A stretch of 26,859 nt of DNA from Cocleimonas sp. (GTDB lineage: Bacteria > Pseudomonadota > Gammaproteobacteria > Thiotrichales > Thiotrichaceae): assembly GCA_021647365.1 (NCBI GenBank), contig JAKIUW010000036.1:1-26859 (forward strand), written 5' to 3'. Within the stretch, counting starts at the first letter, position 1. Each line of letters starts with the position of its first letter. The notes under the pieces are model-generated. The model did not search any database, was not told the DNA's origin, and saw nothing but the letters and a program-made list of their open reading frames with translations. The position numbers and the translations under genes are program-made. Positions 8,532-16,908 of the stretch are shown here, one piece after another.

Positions 8532-9914
8532 TTAGTTTATCAATCGCCCAATATCATTATAAATCGCAATCACCATCATTACCCCGACGAGACCCATGCC
8601 AACGCGCATACCCATTGCTTCAAACTTTTCTGAAACAGGGCTGCCTTTAATCACTTCAATCACGTAGTACATTAAATGCCCACCATCAAGCATCGGAATC
8701 GGTAATAAATTTAAAACACCTAAGCTTAAGCTGATGATTGCTAAGAAGCCTAAAAAGGCCGTTAATCCGTGATTTGCGCTTTTACCCGCGTAGTCTGCGA
8801 TAGTAATTGGACCTGAAAGATTCTTTAATGATGCCTCACCAGTGATTAATCGACCCATGACTTTAAGCGTCATCACTGACATATCCCACGTATTCTGCAA
8901 GCCGATCTGCATTGACTCAAGGAAAGGCGCTTGACGAGTGAAACGCATTTTGTCGACTTCTGCCATTGCATTATCGTCATACTTTCTTGCCAAACTCACA
9001 CCGATTAAGCCGCGGGTTTTACCATCAATCTCGGTTAACTTAGGCGTCATCTGCAAAGTAACTTGTGTACCTTCACGATCAACAACTAACTCAACTGACT
9101 TACCTGCGTGTGAATTGATATAATTAGAGAAAAATTCCGTTGATGTAACAGCCTGACCGTCAACAGTGATTAATTTATCCTTTGCTTTCATTCCCGCTGC
9201 TTCTGCCGCTTTACCAGGTAGCACTTGGTGAATCAACGTTGCATGAGAAGGCTGCCAAAAGTTTAGGCCTGTTTTAGCCAAGTAGTCACCTTCATCAGCC
9301 AGTAAAGCAAGACCGTTTAAGTCCATATTACGTACAGCTTGTGCGCCTGACTCTGTCTCAACATGAATCGCTAATTTAGGATTTTTTAAGTATTCATTTA
9401 ACAGCGTTAAACGAACTTGGCTCATTGATTCTGTTTCGACATCATTAATCGCTACAATTTTATCTTTTGACTCAAAACCCGCGTTAGCCGCATAACTGCT
9501 TTGCGTAACCTCACCCACTAACGGGCGAATTGAATCAATACCTAGCATTTGAATCGCTGCAAACGCTGCAATTGCAAAAAAAAAGTTAAACATCGGTCCC
9601 GCTAATACTACTAAAAAACGTTTCCATACCGGTTGCGTATTAAACGCACGATGCTTTTCCGCAGGGTCAACATCACCTTCGCGTTCATCCAGCATTTTTA
9701 CATATCCACCCATTGGGATTGCGGCTAGTACATATTCAGTACCATCTTTATCATTGGATTTATGCGTCCAAAGTGGCTTACCAAAACCGATTGCGAAGCG
9801 GATAATTTTAATACCTAGCTTACGTGCCACCCAAAAATGACCGAATTCGTGGATACCCACTAAAATTCCAATAGCGACGAAGAAAGAAAGGATAGAGATT
9901 AAGACTGTTAGCAT
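8532..9914 (-). CDS. rseP: site-2 zinc metalloprotease RseP
   Basis: RseP is the inner-membrane protease that makes the intramembrane cut of the anti-sigma factor RseA in the sigma-E envelope-stress pathway. The 460-residue protein has an N-terminal membrane helix carrying the zinc motif HEFGH (His22, Glu23, His26). Two PDZ-like domains lie in the periplasmic middle region, with GKAAEAAGMKAKDKLITVDG clear in the second. The C-terminal membrane part has the third zinc ligand in PMLDGGH (Asp410). The length fits the family. It is the first gene after a 101-base gap from dxr, and a candidate sigma-E-like promoter lies in that gap. In E. coli this gene and its downstream neighbours are sigma-E regulated. 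Confidence 0.97.
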   Translation of the reverse strand: MLTVLISILSFFVAIGILVGIHEFGHFWVARKLGIKIIRFAIGFGKPLWTHKSNDKDGTEYVLAAIPMGGYVKMLDEREGDVDPAEKHRAFNTQPVWKRFLVVLAGPMFNFFFAIAAFAAIQMLGIDSIRPLVGEVTQSSYAANAGFESKDKIVAINDVETESMSQVRLTLLNEYLKNPKLAIHVETESGAQAVRNMDLNGLALLADEGDYLAKTGLNFWQPSHATLIHQVLPGKAAEAAGMKAKDKLITVDGQAVTSTEFFSNYINSHAGKSVELVVDREGTQVTLQMTPKLTEIDGKTRGLIGVSLARKYDDNAMAEVDKMRFTRQAPFLESMQIGLQNTWDMSVMTLKVMGRLITGEASLKNLSGPITIADYAGKSANHGLTAFLGFLAIISLSLGVLNLLPIPMLDGGHLMYYVIEVIKGSPVSEKFEAMGMRVGMGLVGVMMVIAIYNDIGRLIN

Positions 9915-9972
9915 AATTAATTTTTTCTTATAGATTGTTCATGAAATAGAGAGTTTCTGGTCTCTTAGTTTT

Positions 9973-10003
9973 ATTATAGACCGCCAAAGAACAACGTGGT
10001 TCT
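9973..10003 (-). promoter_or_regulatory. candidate promoter upstream of rseP (sigma-E-like)
   Basis: In the dxr-rseP gap the minus strand reads AGAACCA, 16 bases, then TCTATAAT. This resembles the sigma-E pattern (GGAACTT, about 16 bases, TCTRA), although both hexamers are imperfect. TATAAT alone would also serve as a sigma-70 -10 element, without a recognisable -35. The -35 part lies inside a small imperfect hairpin (about 9981-10008). The location fits, because rseP-bamA-skp-lpx genes are sigma-E targets in E. coli. This is an inference from pattern and context. Confidence 0.3.
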
Positions 10004-10015
10004 TGCGGAAAAGAT

Positions 10016-11209
10016 TTAATTTAGCTGCTTAACGCTTTCATAAGCGTGTGTACGACTGTTTAAATCTTGCGCAAGTATATCACCAATTTTTGTCGATGTC
10101 CCTGATGGAGCCTGCTCTAGTGCCTTTTCTATGACAAACGGTATATCGGTAAAGCGAATCTTCTTGTTCAAAAAGGCCTCTACAGCAACTTCATTAGCCG
10201 CATTAAGTGCGATAGTCGCATTGCCGCCGAGTCGGTGTGCATCATAAGCAAGCTGCAGACAACTGTATCGTTCAAAGTCTGGCTTTTCAAAATCAAGCCT
10301 TGCCACTTCAAATATATCCAGCGGCTTCACGCCTGATTCAATCCGCTCTGGGTAGCCTAAGGCATAGGCAATTGGTGTGCGCATATCGGGATTACCCAAT
10401 TGTGCCAGCACCGAGCCATCGTTATACGACACCATCGAATGAATCATGCTTTGTGGATGAATCACCACTTGAATTTGATCTTCAGGCACATCAAATAACC
10501 AACACGCTTCAATGACTTCTAAGCCTTTATTCATCATGGTGGCAGAATCAACTGAGATTTTTTGGCCCATTACCCAGTTTGGATGTGCGACTGCTTGCTC
10601 AGGCGTAACGTCTTTTAGCGTTGAAACATCCCTTGTTCTAAATGGCCCGCCCGATGCCGTCAGTAATATCTTTTCAACACCTGCTTTGTGCTGTTCTCCA
10701 TTAATTAATGACGGCATGGATTGAAAAATCGCGTTGTGCTCGCTGTCTATGGGCAACAGTTCAGCGCCTTTATGGCGATTGTTATGAATCGCATCCATAA
10801 ACAATTTTCCCGACATCACCAGTGATTCTTTATTGGCTAACATAACCCGCTTGCCCGCTTCAGCTGCCGCAAGATTTGGCAATAATCCTGCTGCGCCTAC
10901 AATCGCTGCCATCACGTAATCGACTTCTGGCAGACTGGCGATGGTTTCTAATGCCTGCTTACCAGCTAAAACTTTTGTTTCACAGGATTTCTCTTTTAAA
11001 CGTTTTTCTAGCTGTGTAGCGGCATCTACTTCCACCATGACAGCATAGGTGGGTTGCACAGCGAGGCACTGCTCTGCAAGCTTTTCAACATTGCTGTTCG
11101 CACTTAAAGCCACCACGTGATACTGCTGTGGATGGCGCGCTAAAACATCCAGTGTATTAACCCCTATCGTGCCCGTTGCACCTAAAATGCAAATGCCTTT
11201 AGAACTCAT
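10016..11209 (-). CDS. dxr: 1-deoxy-D-xylulose 5-phosphate reductoisomerase
   Basis: Dxr (IspC) converts DXP to 2-C-methylerythritol 4-phosphate with NADPH, the committed step of the MEP isoprenoid pathway that feeds UppS two genes upstream. From the ATG at 11209 the protein is 397 residues long, matching the family. Seen motifs are the NADPH loop GATGTIGVNT, the metal and substrate site DSEHNAIFQ, TASGGPFR, and HPNWVMGQKISVDSATMMNK. A longer frame to 11248 would overlap cdsA by 29 bases and adds residues absent from the family, so it was rejected. A GAG lies about 9 bases before the chosen start, next to the cdsA stop. Assignment is secure. Confidence 0.97.
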   Translation of the reverse strand: MSSKGICILGATGTIGVNTLDVLARHPQQYHVVALSANSNVEKLAEQCLAVQPTYAVMVEVDAATQLEKRLKEKSCETKVLAGKQALETIASLPEVDYVMAAIVGAAGLLPNLAAAEAGKRVMLANKESLVMSGKLFMDAIHNNRHKGAELLPIDSEHNAIFQSMPSLINGEQHKAGVEKILLTASGGPFRTRDVSTLKDVTPEQAVAHPNWVMGQKISVDSATMMNKGLEVIEACWLFDVPEDQIQVVIHPQSMIHSMVSYNDGSVLAQLGNPDMRTPIAYALGYPERIESGVKPLDIFEVARLDFEKPDFERYSCLQLAYDAHRLGGNATIALNAANEVAVEAFLNKKIRFTDIPFVIEKALEQAPSGTSTKIGDILAQDLNSRTHAYESVKQLN

Positions 11210-11219
11210 ACAAACAGAC

Positions 11220-12041
11220 TCATGTGAGTACGCCACCCCAAAAAACACCTAAGGCAAACAAAGGAAGAACAGCAACCAAACCATCAACACGATCTAATAT
11301 ACCACCATGCCCTGGTAGAATATCTCCCGAATCTTTCTGTCCCGCTTCTCGCTTAATCAAGCTTTCAAACAAATCACCTGCAACAGAAAGCAAGGCAACA
11401 CAAACAGATAAAAAGATAAAATAAAACCAGTCTGCCCCTGTAATATCCAAAAATACAGCACCTAAAAGTGACCAAATAAATGCACCTAAAACACCACCAT
11501 AAACGCCTTCACGAGTTTTACCGGGGCTTAACTCTGGTGCCAATTTGGTTTTACCAAAACGTTTACCTGAGAAGTACGCGCCACTATCTGTAATCGCGAC
11601 AAGAAAGATCAAGTAAAGCACTAAAGCAGGGCGATGGGCATGCAATGTCACTAATGCCGACCAAGCAGGAATTAGCACAAAAAAAGCGGCTATTCGTAAC
11701 AGCCACTTATTATCTTTATAAAGACTTATGCCTTGCTCATACGTTGCTAAAAACACTAACGCTACCGCCCAAGCAATCACACCGGCAACAATAAAAAACC
11801 AGCGTGAGTCAGGCCAAAGAATCGGTATTAAGCTACATGCCAATAAGATAAAAACAAAAAAGCTGGCCGAGTTCGTATCATTATAACCGACCATCCGCGC
11901 CCATTCCCAACCACCAATGCCGACAAATGCTATCAAGACGACGATTGAAAAGATTGAATTGGGTAATAATGTTACACCAAGTAATACAGCAATGATTAAA
12001 ATCACGCCTGTGATTACACGTTGCTTAAGTGCTTCATCCAT
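11220..12041 (-). CDS. cdsA: phosphatidate cytidylyltransferase
   Basis: CdsA makes CDP-diacylglycerol from phosphatidate and CTP, the branch point of phospholipid synthesis in the inner membrane. The 273-residue protein is very hydrophobic, with about eight predicted membrane segments. Near its C-terminus it carries the family signature: ESLIKREAGQKDSGDILPGH followed by GGILDRVD, with the conserved K-R, K-D, H-G-G and D-R-x-D residues. The gene follows uppS by 38 bases and ends 10 bases before dxr, consistent with one transcript. No anomalies are seen. Confidence 0.96.
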   Translation of the reverse strand: MDEALKQRVITGVILIIAVLLGVTLLPNSIFSIVVLIAFVGIGGWEWARMVGYNDTNSASFFVFILLACSLIPILWPDSRWFFIVAGVIAWAVALVFLATYEQGISLYKDNKWLLRIAAFFVLIPAWSALVTLHAHRPALVLYLIFLVAITDSGAYFSGKRFGKTKLAPELSPGKTREGVYGGVLGAFIWSLLGAVFLDITGADWFYFIFLSVCVALLSVAGDLFESLIKREAGQKDSGDILPGHGGILDRVDGLVAVLPLFALGVFWGGVLT

Positions 12042-12079
12042 TTAAATACCTGTTTACTCGCCTTGAATTTACGAGGAGA

Positions 12080-12868
12080 TTAATTAATTTCTTGATTCTT
12101 ACGGTTTGTTTCTGCTAATTCTTTTTCGGCAATGACTTGCTCGCTGGTTTTACCAAAACGCCTTTGTCGTGATGAGTAGTCGGCAATAGCCTTCATTAAT
12201 TCGCCCTCTTTAAAGTCCGGCCATAATGCATCGGTAAAATACAATTCTGCATAAGCCATTTGCCATAAAAGAAAGTTACTAATGCGCTTTTCACCACCGG
12301 TACGAATGAAAAGATCAGGATCTGGCACACCATTTTCACTTAACTGATAAGTGCTCAAATTTTGAGTAATTGAATCCTCATCTATCTGCTCTGCCGTGAG
12401 ATCGCCATTAGACACCTGTTTAGCTAAGCCTTGCACAGCCTGGGTAATATCCCAACGTCCGCCATAATTTGCCGCAACAATTAAACGCAGGCCGGTACTT
12501 TTTTCAGTGCGTTGTTCTACTTGTTTTATTTTATCTTGTAATTTTTCAGAGAATTTTGAGAGATCACCCACTATTTGCAAACGCACATTATTACGCGCTA
12601 ATGATTTCGCTTCTCGATCAAGCGCCATCATGAATAAGCCCATCAGGTTGGTAATTTCTTCTTCAGGACGTTTCCAGTTTTCACTACTAAAAGCAAATAA
12701 ACTCAAACATTCAACGCCTAACTTAGAACAACTTTTAACAATTTCCCGAACAGTTTCAACACCTTCTTTATGCCCCATGAAACGTGGGCGATGTTTGCGC
12801 TTTGCCCAACGCCCATTACCATCCATAACGATGGCAATGTGGCGAGGTATATTTAGCTCTGTTTTCAT
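12080..12868 (-). CDS. uppS: (di-trans,poly-cis)-undecaprenyl-diphosphate synthase
   Basis: UppS condenses isopentenyl diphosphate onto farnesyl diphosphate to make the C55 carrier lipid for peptidoglycan and LPS. The 262-residue protein begins IPRHIAIVMDGNGRWA, with the catalytic Asp16. It has LSLFAFSSENWKRP and the substrate-binding DLFIRTGGEKRISNFLLWQ. WPDF follows, typical of cis-prenyltransferases. The C-terminus is charged and slightly longer than usual. It lies between frr and cdsA with short gaps, in the classical order. The assignment is secure; nothing is missing. Confidence 0.97.
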   Translation of the reverse strand: MKTELNIPRHIAIVMDGNGRWAKRKHRPRFMGHKEGVETVREIVKSCSKLGVECLSLFAFSSENWKRPEEEITNLMGLFMMALDREAKSLARNNVRLQIVGDLSKFSEKLQDKIKQVEQRTEKSTGLRLIVAANYGGRWDITQAVQGLAKQVSNGDLTAEQIDEDSITQNLSTYQLSENGVPDPDLFIRTGGEKRISNFLLWQMAYAELYFTDALWPDFKEGELMKAIADYSSRQRRFGKTSEQVIAEKELAETNRKNQEIN

Positions 12869-12883
12869 GGGTAGGTGAGGCTG

Positions 12884-13441
12884 TTAAACCTTCATTAAGT
12901 CCACTTCTTTTTCGGCGATAATTTCATCGATTTGTTTAACACAGTCATCGGTAATTTTTTGAATATCATCTTGCGCGTTACGCTCCACATCTTCAGAAAT
13001 ATCTTTATCTTTTTCTAATGATTTAAAGTCAGAGTTAGCATCGCGGCGGATATTACGAATCGCTACTTTTGCATTCTCGCCTTCGTGACGCACCACTTTA
13101 ACTAAATCACGGCGACGCTCTTCTGTGAGTTGAGGCATAGGGATACGAATAACGGAGCCAGCTGAATTCGGATTTAAACCCAAGTCAGATTTCATAATCG
13201 CTTTTTCAACCGCCTGCACCATCGGTTTTTCCCATGGGGTCACCGTCAAAGTACGCGCATCTTCCACACCAATATTAGCGACTTGGTTAAGCGGCGTATC
13301 ATTGCCGTAATAATCCACAACGATATGCTCAAGTAAGCTTGGGTGAGCGCGCCCTGTCCGGACTTTTGATAGTTCACCTCTTAAAGAGTCAATGCTTTTT
13401 TGCATTCTTGAATCTGCATCTTTTATTATTTCATCAATCAT
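12884..13441 (-). CDS. frr: ribosome recycling factor
   Basis: RRF splits post-termination ribosomes together with EF-G. The protein is 185 residues, the standard length. Domain I helices carry KSIDSLRGELSKVRTGRAHP at the N-terminus and a long charged helix near the C-terminus. The central domain II has NQVANIGVEDARTLTVTPW. IRIPMPQLTEERRRDL is strictly typical of the family. It sits between pyrH (27-base gap) and uppS (15-base gap), the conserved order in gammaproteobacteria. No anomalies are seen. Confidence 0.98.
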   Translation of the reverse strand: MIDEIIKDADSRMQKSIDSLRGELSKVRTGRAHPSLLEHIVVDYYGNDTPLNQVANIGVEDARTLTVTPWEKPMVQAVEKAIMKSDLGLNPNSAGSVIRIPMPQLTEERRRDLVKVVRHEGENAKVAIRNIRRDANSDFKSLEKDKDISEDVERNAQDDIQKITDDCVKQIDEIIAEKEVDLMKV

Positions 13442-13468
13442 ATTTTTTCTTCCTAGTTGAAGCTCAGT

Positions 13469-14191
13469 TTAAGCCTGAGCTTCAACAATAGTTCCTGTAC
13501 TTTTATCACCCGCTACAATTTTACTTAATGCGCCGGCCTCGAACATATCAAATACACATAATGGCATTTTATTTTCTCGACATAATACCATTGCTGTTAA
13601 ATCCATCACACCCAGTTCTTTAGAAATCGCCTCATTAAAGCTGAGCGACTCATAACGTACGGCATCTGGGTTCTTTTTTGGATCAGAGTCGTAAACACCA
13701 TCAACCATTGTTGCTTTTAAAATAAGATCAGCTTCAATTTCAATAGATCGCAAGCTGGCTGCTGTATCTGTTGTGAAATAAGGGTTGCCCGTGCCGGCCG
13801 CGAAAATCACCACTTCACCTTGTGACAAATAGTCTCTCGCACGATGTGCGGAAAACTCTTCACCCAGCTGATCAATTTTTAAGGCCGACATAACACGGCA
13901 CTTTTTGCCCAGTTTTTTAATCGCATCTTGCATCGCAAGCGCATTCATCACTGTTGCCAACATGCCCATTTGATCCGCACTAACTCGATCAATCCCCCCT
14001 TGCGCCAAACCCGCACCTCGAAAAATATTACCTCCGCCAATTACTAAACCAATTTCTGTACCGGTATTTAATTGTGTGACAATTTCTTTTGCTGTCGATG
14101 CTAAAACGTCAGAATCAATACCAAAGTTACCCTTACCCATCAGTGCTTCACCACTAAGTTTGAGTAAGATTCGTTTATATTTTTGAGTCAT
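13469..14191 (-). CDS. pyrH: UMP kinase
   Basis: PyrH phosphorylates UMP to UDP. It belongs to the amino-acid-kinase fold and works as a hexamer. From the ATG at 14191 the protein is 240 residues, matching E. coli (241). Motifs seen are YKRILLKLSGEALMG, GLVIGGGNIFRG, the UMP-binding AAGTGNPYFTTDTAA and the ATP-site KATMVDGVYDSDP. An in-frame start at 14239 would add a hydrophobic 16-residue leader with no family counterpart. I rejected it although the ribosome-binding site at 14191 is weak. A terminator upstream (14296-14325) separates pyrH from tsf, so pyrH probably has its own promoter in 14192-14295, where I found no convincing consensus. Confidence 0.97.
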   Translation of the reverse strand: MTQKYKRILLKLSGEALMGKGNFGIDSDVLASTAKEIVTQLNTGTEIGLVIGGGNIFRGAGLAQGGIDRVSADQMGMLATVMNALAMQDAIKKLGKKCRVMSALKIDQLGEEFSAHRARDYLSQGEVVIFAAGTGNPYFTTDTAASLRSIEIEADLILKATMVDGVYDSDPKKNPDAVRYESLSFNEAISKELGVMDLTAMVLCRENKMPLCVFDMFEAGALSKIVAGDKSTGTIVEAQA

Positions 14192-14295
14192 TTTAATTAA
14201 CCGTTTTTTTATAAGAGCAATATTGACTAGACTACACAAAAAGCATAAAAAAACATAGCGTATCTTGCGAGTAATTAGTGTAGTTTATTTTAAGC

Positions 14296-14325
14296 AAAAA
14301 AAAGGAGCGTAAACGCTCCTTTTTT
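14296..14325 (-). terminator. Rho-independent terminator after tsf
   Basis: The inverted repeat has a GGAGCG/CGCTCC core with a 4-base loop (14310-14313), extended by A/T pairs. Read on the minus strand it ends in eight T residues, a textbook intrinsic terminator closing the rpsB-tsf unit. On the plus strand it also ends in six T, so it could act in both directions. Confidence 0.92.
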
Positions 14326-14347
14326 AACAAGATTCAAAGGACAACTA

Positions 14348-15226
14348 TTAACTGCCCTTTACTTGCGCCATAACTTCAGCTGCAAAATCTTCTTCTTTCT
14401 TTTCGATACCTTCACCTACTTCGTAACGTACAAATGCTGTTACTTCAGCACCTGCGGCTTTAAGTAGTTGTTCGATAGTTTGATCAGGGTCTTTCACGAA
14501 TGGCTGACCGATTAGAGTAATTTCAGCTAGGTACTTCTTCATTCGTCCGCCAATCATTTTCTCAATGATTTCTGGTGGTTTTCCGCTTTCTTGTGCTTGC
14601 GCGATTAATATCTCTTTCTCTTTCTCCAAAACTTCTTCAGGCACATCGGCTTCTGACACGCAGACAGGTCGGCTAGCTGCTATATGCATTGCTACATCTT
14701 TACCTAGCGCCTCATCTCCACCCGTCATCGCCACTGCAACACCGATGCGAACGCCATGACTGTAGGCATAAACAGCACCTTCAGAAGACACTATCTCAAA
14801 ACGACGAACTTGCATATTCTCGCCAATTTTTGCCACTAGGTTTGCTCTAGTTTCTTCAACTGTTTCGCCCGAATCTAAAGGCATTGCAGATAAAGCCGCT
14901 ACATCGGCAGGTTTATCAGCAAGCACGCGCGCACCTACCGCGTTAACAAAGTTGATGAAGTTTTCATCTTTTGCCACGAAGTCAGTCTCACAGTTTACTT
15001 CTACAATCGAGGCTTCTTTTGCATCCTCAGAAACAGTAATAACCACTTTACCGTCTGCTGCTACACGACCTGCTTTTTTGTCTGCTTTTGCTGCGCCTGA
15101 TTTGCGCATTACATCGATTGCTGCTTCTAAATCACCGTTGGTTTCGGTAAGCACTTTCTTACAATCCATCATGCCAGCGCCTGTGCGCTCGCGTAATTCT
15201 TTTACCATTGAAGCTGTTATAGCCAT
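14348..15226 (-). CDS. tsf: elongation factor Ts
   Basis: EF-Ts exchanges GDP for GTP on EF-Tu. The 292-residue protein has the N-terminal UBA-like domain with MVKELRERTGAGMMDCKKVL and ends the core with TDFVAKDENFINF, the EF-Tu contact motif. The HIAASRP segment and the C-terminal dimerisation module follow. Length and motif order match gammaproteobacterial EF-Ts. The gene follows rpsB after 72 bases that include a hairpin, and it is closed by a strong terminator. An AGAGGA ribosome-binding site precedes the start. Confidence 0.98.
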   Translation of the reverse strand: MAITASMVKELRERTGAGMMDCKKVLTETNGDLEAAIDVMRKSGAAKADKKAGRVAADGKVVITVSEDAKEASIVEVNCETDFVAKDENFINFVNAVGARVLADKPADVAALSAMPLDSGETVEETRANLVAKIGENMQVRRFEIVSSEGAVYAYSHGVRIGVAVAMTGGDEALGKDVAMHIAASRPVCVSEADVPEEVLEKEKEILIAQAQESGKPPEIIEKMIGGRMKKYLAEITLIGQPFVKDPDQTIEQLLKAAGAEVTAFVRYEVGEGIEKKEEDFAAEVMAQVKGS

Positions 15227-15249
15227 TGTTCTATCCTCTTTTCAATCTA

Positions 15250-15275
15250 GAAGAGGCTTGTAAAAAAGCCTCTTC
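15250..15275 (-). other. hairpin in the rpsB-tsf gap
   Basis: Perfect 10-base arms (15250-15259 and 15266-15275, GAAGAGGCTT) around a 6-base loop, after the rpsB stop and 23 bases before tsf. On the minus strand there is no T-run after the hairpin, so full termination is unlikely. It is more likely an attenuation or processing element between rpsB and tsf. Confidence 0.6.
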
Positions 15276-15298
15276 ATGACTTATGCAATAACAGGCGA

Positions 15299-16630
15299 TT
15301 AAATGCCACCCATTAATTCATCTTGCAATACTTTAAGTTCATCCCACTTACCATCTGCCGCAAGCTGTGCTTGTTGTGGCCAAGTTTTTGGCTCTTTTGA
15401 TTTAAGTGTTGAAACTGTATCTAAGATAGCTTTAATTGCATCACGATCCATTTTTGCAAGGTCTGCAAATGTTTTTACGCCGGCATCAGTAAGGGTGTCG
15501 GCAATCTTAGGGCCAATGCCTTCGATTTTCTTAAGGTCATCTGCACCAGATGCTTTTGCAGGCGCTTTTTTTGCAGGAGCTTTCTTGGCAGGAACTTTTT
15601 TGGCTGCAGGCGTTTTAGCTGCAGGCGCTTTTTCTTTTTTCTCTTCTGCTTTAGCAGGAGCCGCTTTTTCGGCTTTAGCTTCAGGCTTTGTCTTTTCTTT
15701 TACTGCGGGCTCAGCTTTCTTTTCTTCCTTCTTAGCCACAGTTTCTTTAGCAGGCTCTTCTTTTGCTGCAGGTGCTGCTTCTGCTTTTTCAGCCACTTCT
15801 GCTTTTGCCTCAACAGGCTTATCTTCAATCTTTGATGGCGCTGCTTTTTTTGTAACTTTAGCAGTAGGTTTCGTATCAGCTGCTGCTTCAGCCTTTTCTG
15901 CTTTTGGCTTTGGTGCTGCTGCTGCCATTTCTTCTGCATTAGTTGCTGCAACTAAGTGACCTTCTACAACGGCATCTGCAATTGCTGAGGTGTAAAGCTG
16001 AATCGCACGAATCGCGTCATCATTACCAGGTACAATATAATCAACATTATCAGCTGAGTTATTAGTATCAACGATTCCAATAACCGGAATTCCTAACGTT
16101 TTTGCTTCTTTGATTGCAATGCTCTCATGGCCAACATCAACAACAAAAAGCGCATCAGGCAATGCACGCATATCTTTAATTCCGCCTAAGCCTTTCATGA
16201 GTTTTTCTAACTCACGGGTTAGCATTAGTGCTTCTTTCTTTCCGCCACGATTGATAGAACCATCTGCTTCCATTTTTTCAATGTCATGTAAACGACGTAC
16301 GGATTGTTTGATGGTTTTAAAGTTAGTTAGCATTCCACCTAACCAACGTTGATCAACAAATGGCATTTTACAACGTACGGCTTCATCACGAATGGCTTGT
16401 TGTGCAGGACGTTTTGTTCCAACGAACATAACCTTGCCGCCTTTTGCCGCTATTTTACCTGCAAAGTTTAACGCATCGTTAAACATTGGCAATGTCTGCT
16501 CAAGGTTGATGATATGAATTTTGTTTCGGTCACCGAATATGTACGGTGCCATTTTTGGGTTCCAGTAGCGGGTTTGATGTCCGAAATGAACACCAGCTTC
16601 CAGCATTTGGCGCATAGTTACTTTAGCCAT
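15299..16630 (-). CDS. rpsB: ribosomal protein S2 with long C-terminal extension and HhH-like domain
   Basis: Residues 1 to about 235 are a normal small-subunit protein S2: MRQMLEAGVHFGHQTRYWNP, WLGGMLTNFKTI, LPDALFVVDVGHE and PVIGIVDTN are all present. The protein then continues to 443 residues, where S2 is usually about 240. Residues about 236-361 are a low-complexity Lys/Ala/Glu/Pro tract ending in histone-H1-like PAKKAPAKK repeats. Residues about 362-443 form a compact domain with DDLKKIEGIGPKIADTL, a helix-hairpin-helix-type motif, then TFADLAKMDRDAIKAIL. The reading frame is open throughout with no sign of frameshift. The extension may bind RNA or DNA; this is inference. Expression is probably controlled by the S2 leader upstream. 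Confidence 0.95.
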   Translation of the reverse strand: MAKVTMRQMLEAGVHFGHQTRYWNPKMAPYIFGDRNKIHIINLEQTLPMFNDALNFAGKIAAKGGKVMFVGTKRPAQQAIRDEAVRCKMPFVDQRWLGGMLTNFKTIKQSVRRLHDIEKMEADGSINRGGKKEALMLTRELEKLMKGLGGIKDMRALPDALFVVDVGHESIAIKEAKTLGIPVIGIVDTNNSADNVDYIVPGNDDAIRAIQLYTSAIADAVVEGHLVAATNAEEMAAAAPKPKAEKAEAAADTKPTAKVTKKAAPSKIEDKPVEAKAEVAEKAEAAPAAKEEPAKETVAKKEEKKAEPAVKEKTKPEAKAEKAAPAKAEEKKEKAPAAKTPAAKKVPAKKAPAKKAPAKASGADDLKKIEGIGPKIADTLTDAGVKTFADLAKMDRDAIKAILDTVSTLKSKEPKTWPQQAQLAADGKWDELKVLQDELMGGI

Positions 16631-16657
16631 GATAAGTTTCCTCTTGGGTTAGGCCTC

Positions 16658-16735
16658 CACATACCGGTTACAACGACCTGTTTGTTTTCATTTGAAAACG
16701 AACAAGCACCCCGTTATACCCTGTTGGTATGTGTG
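16658..16735 (-). ncRNA. rpsB (S2) autoregulatory leader
   Basis: The rpsB 5' leader contains a conserved-looking structure. CACATACC (16726-16733 on the complement) can pair with GGTATGTG (16658-16665), which is followed directly by GAGGCC. Between them are GGGGTGC, a TTTTCA/TGAAAA hairpin and GGTCGTTGTAACC. This matches my knowledge of the gammaproteobacterial S2 mRNA leader, through which free S2 represses rpsB-tsf translation. The final stem ends about 27 bases before the start codon. Confidence 0.75.
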
Positions 16736-16811
16736 TGAATTTGAAGCAATAAACAAATTGTTTACAGTCTCCATTAAGTTTCCGATCTATACTAACTAAG
16801 CCAGCATTTAA

Positions 16812-16827
16812 TCGGGCGCACTTTATA
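16812..16827 (-). promoter_or_regulatory. candidate rpsB promoter -10 with GC-rich discriminator
   Basis: On the minus strand TATAAA is followed by GTGCGCCCG, a GC-rich discriminator of the type found at stringently controlled ribosomal promoters. No good -35 hexamer is visible 16-18 bases upstream. If used, the leader would be about 180 bases and would include the S2 regulatory structure. Confidence 0.35.
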
Positions 16828-16843
16828 CCATAAACAACTACGC

Positions 16844-16855
16844 TTCTCTAGAGAA
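16844..16855. promoter_or_regulatory. 12-bp perfect palindrome between rpsB and map
   Basis: TTCTCTAGAGAA is a perfect 12-base palindrome in the 278-base divergent region between rpsB and map, 53 bases before the map start. It could be a small operator for a dimeric regulator, but a palindrome of this size can occur by chance. No matching second copy was noticed. Confidence 0.25.
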
Positions 16856-16908
16856 TTTCTGCATAATTCAGGATTATTTCAAGTAGTCGCTACTAAGGGC
16901 AAAAATCC

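Noticed and set aside
15700..15951. 83-codon Gln/Lys-rich minus-strand frame within rpsB
   Set aside because: Out-of-frame reading of the low-complexity S2 linker.
15303..15959. 218-codon plus-strand open frame antisense to rpsB
   Set aside because: Ala/Ser/Phe-rich shadow created by the Lys/Ala/Glu codons of the S2 tail; the S2 frame is clearly the real one.
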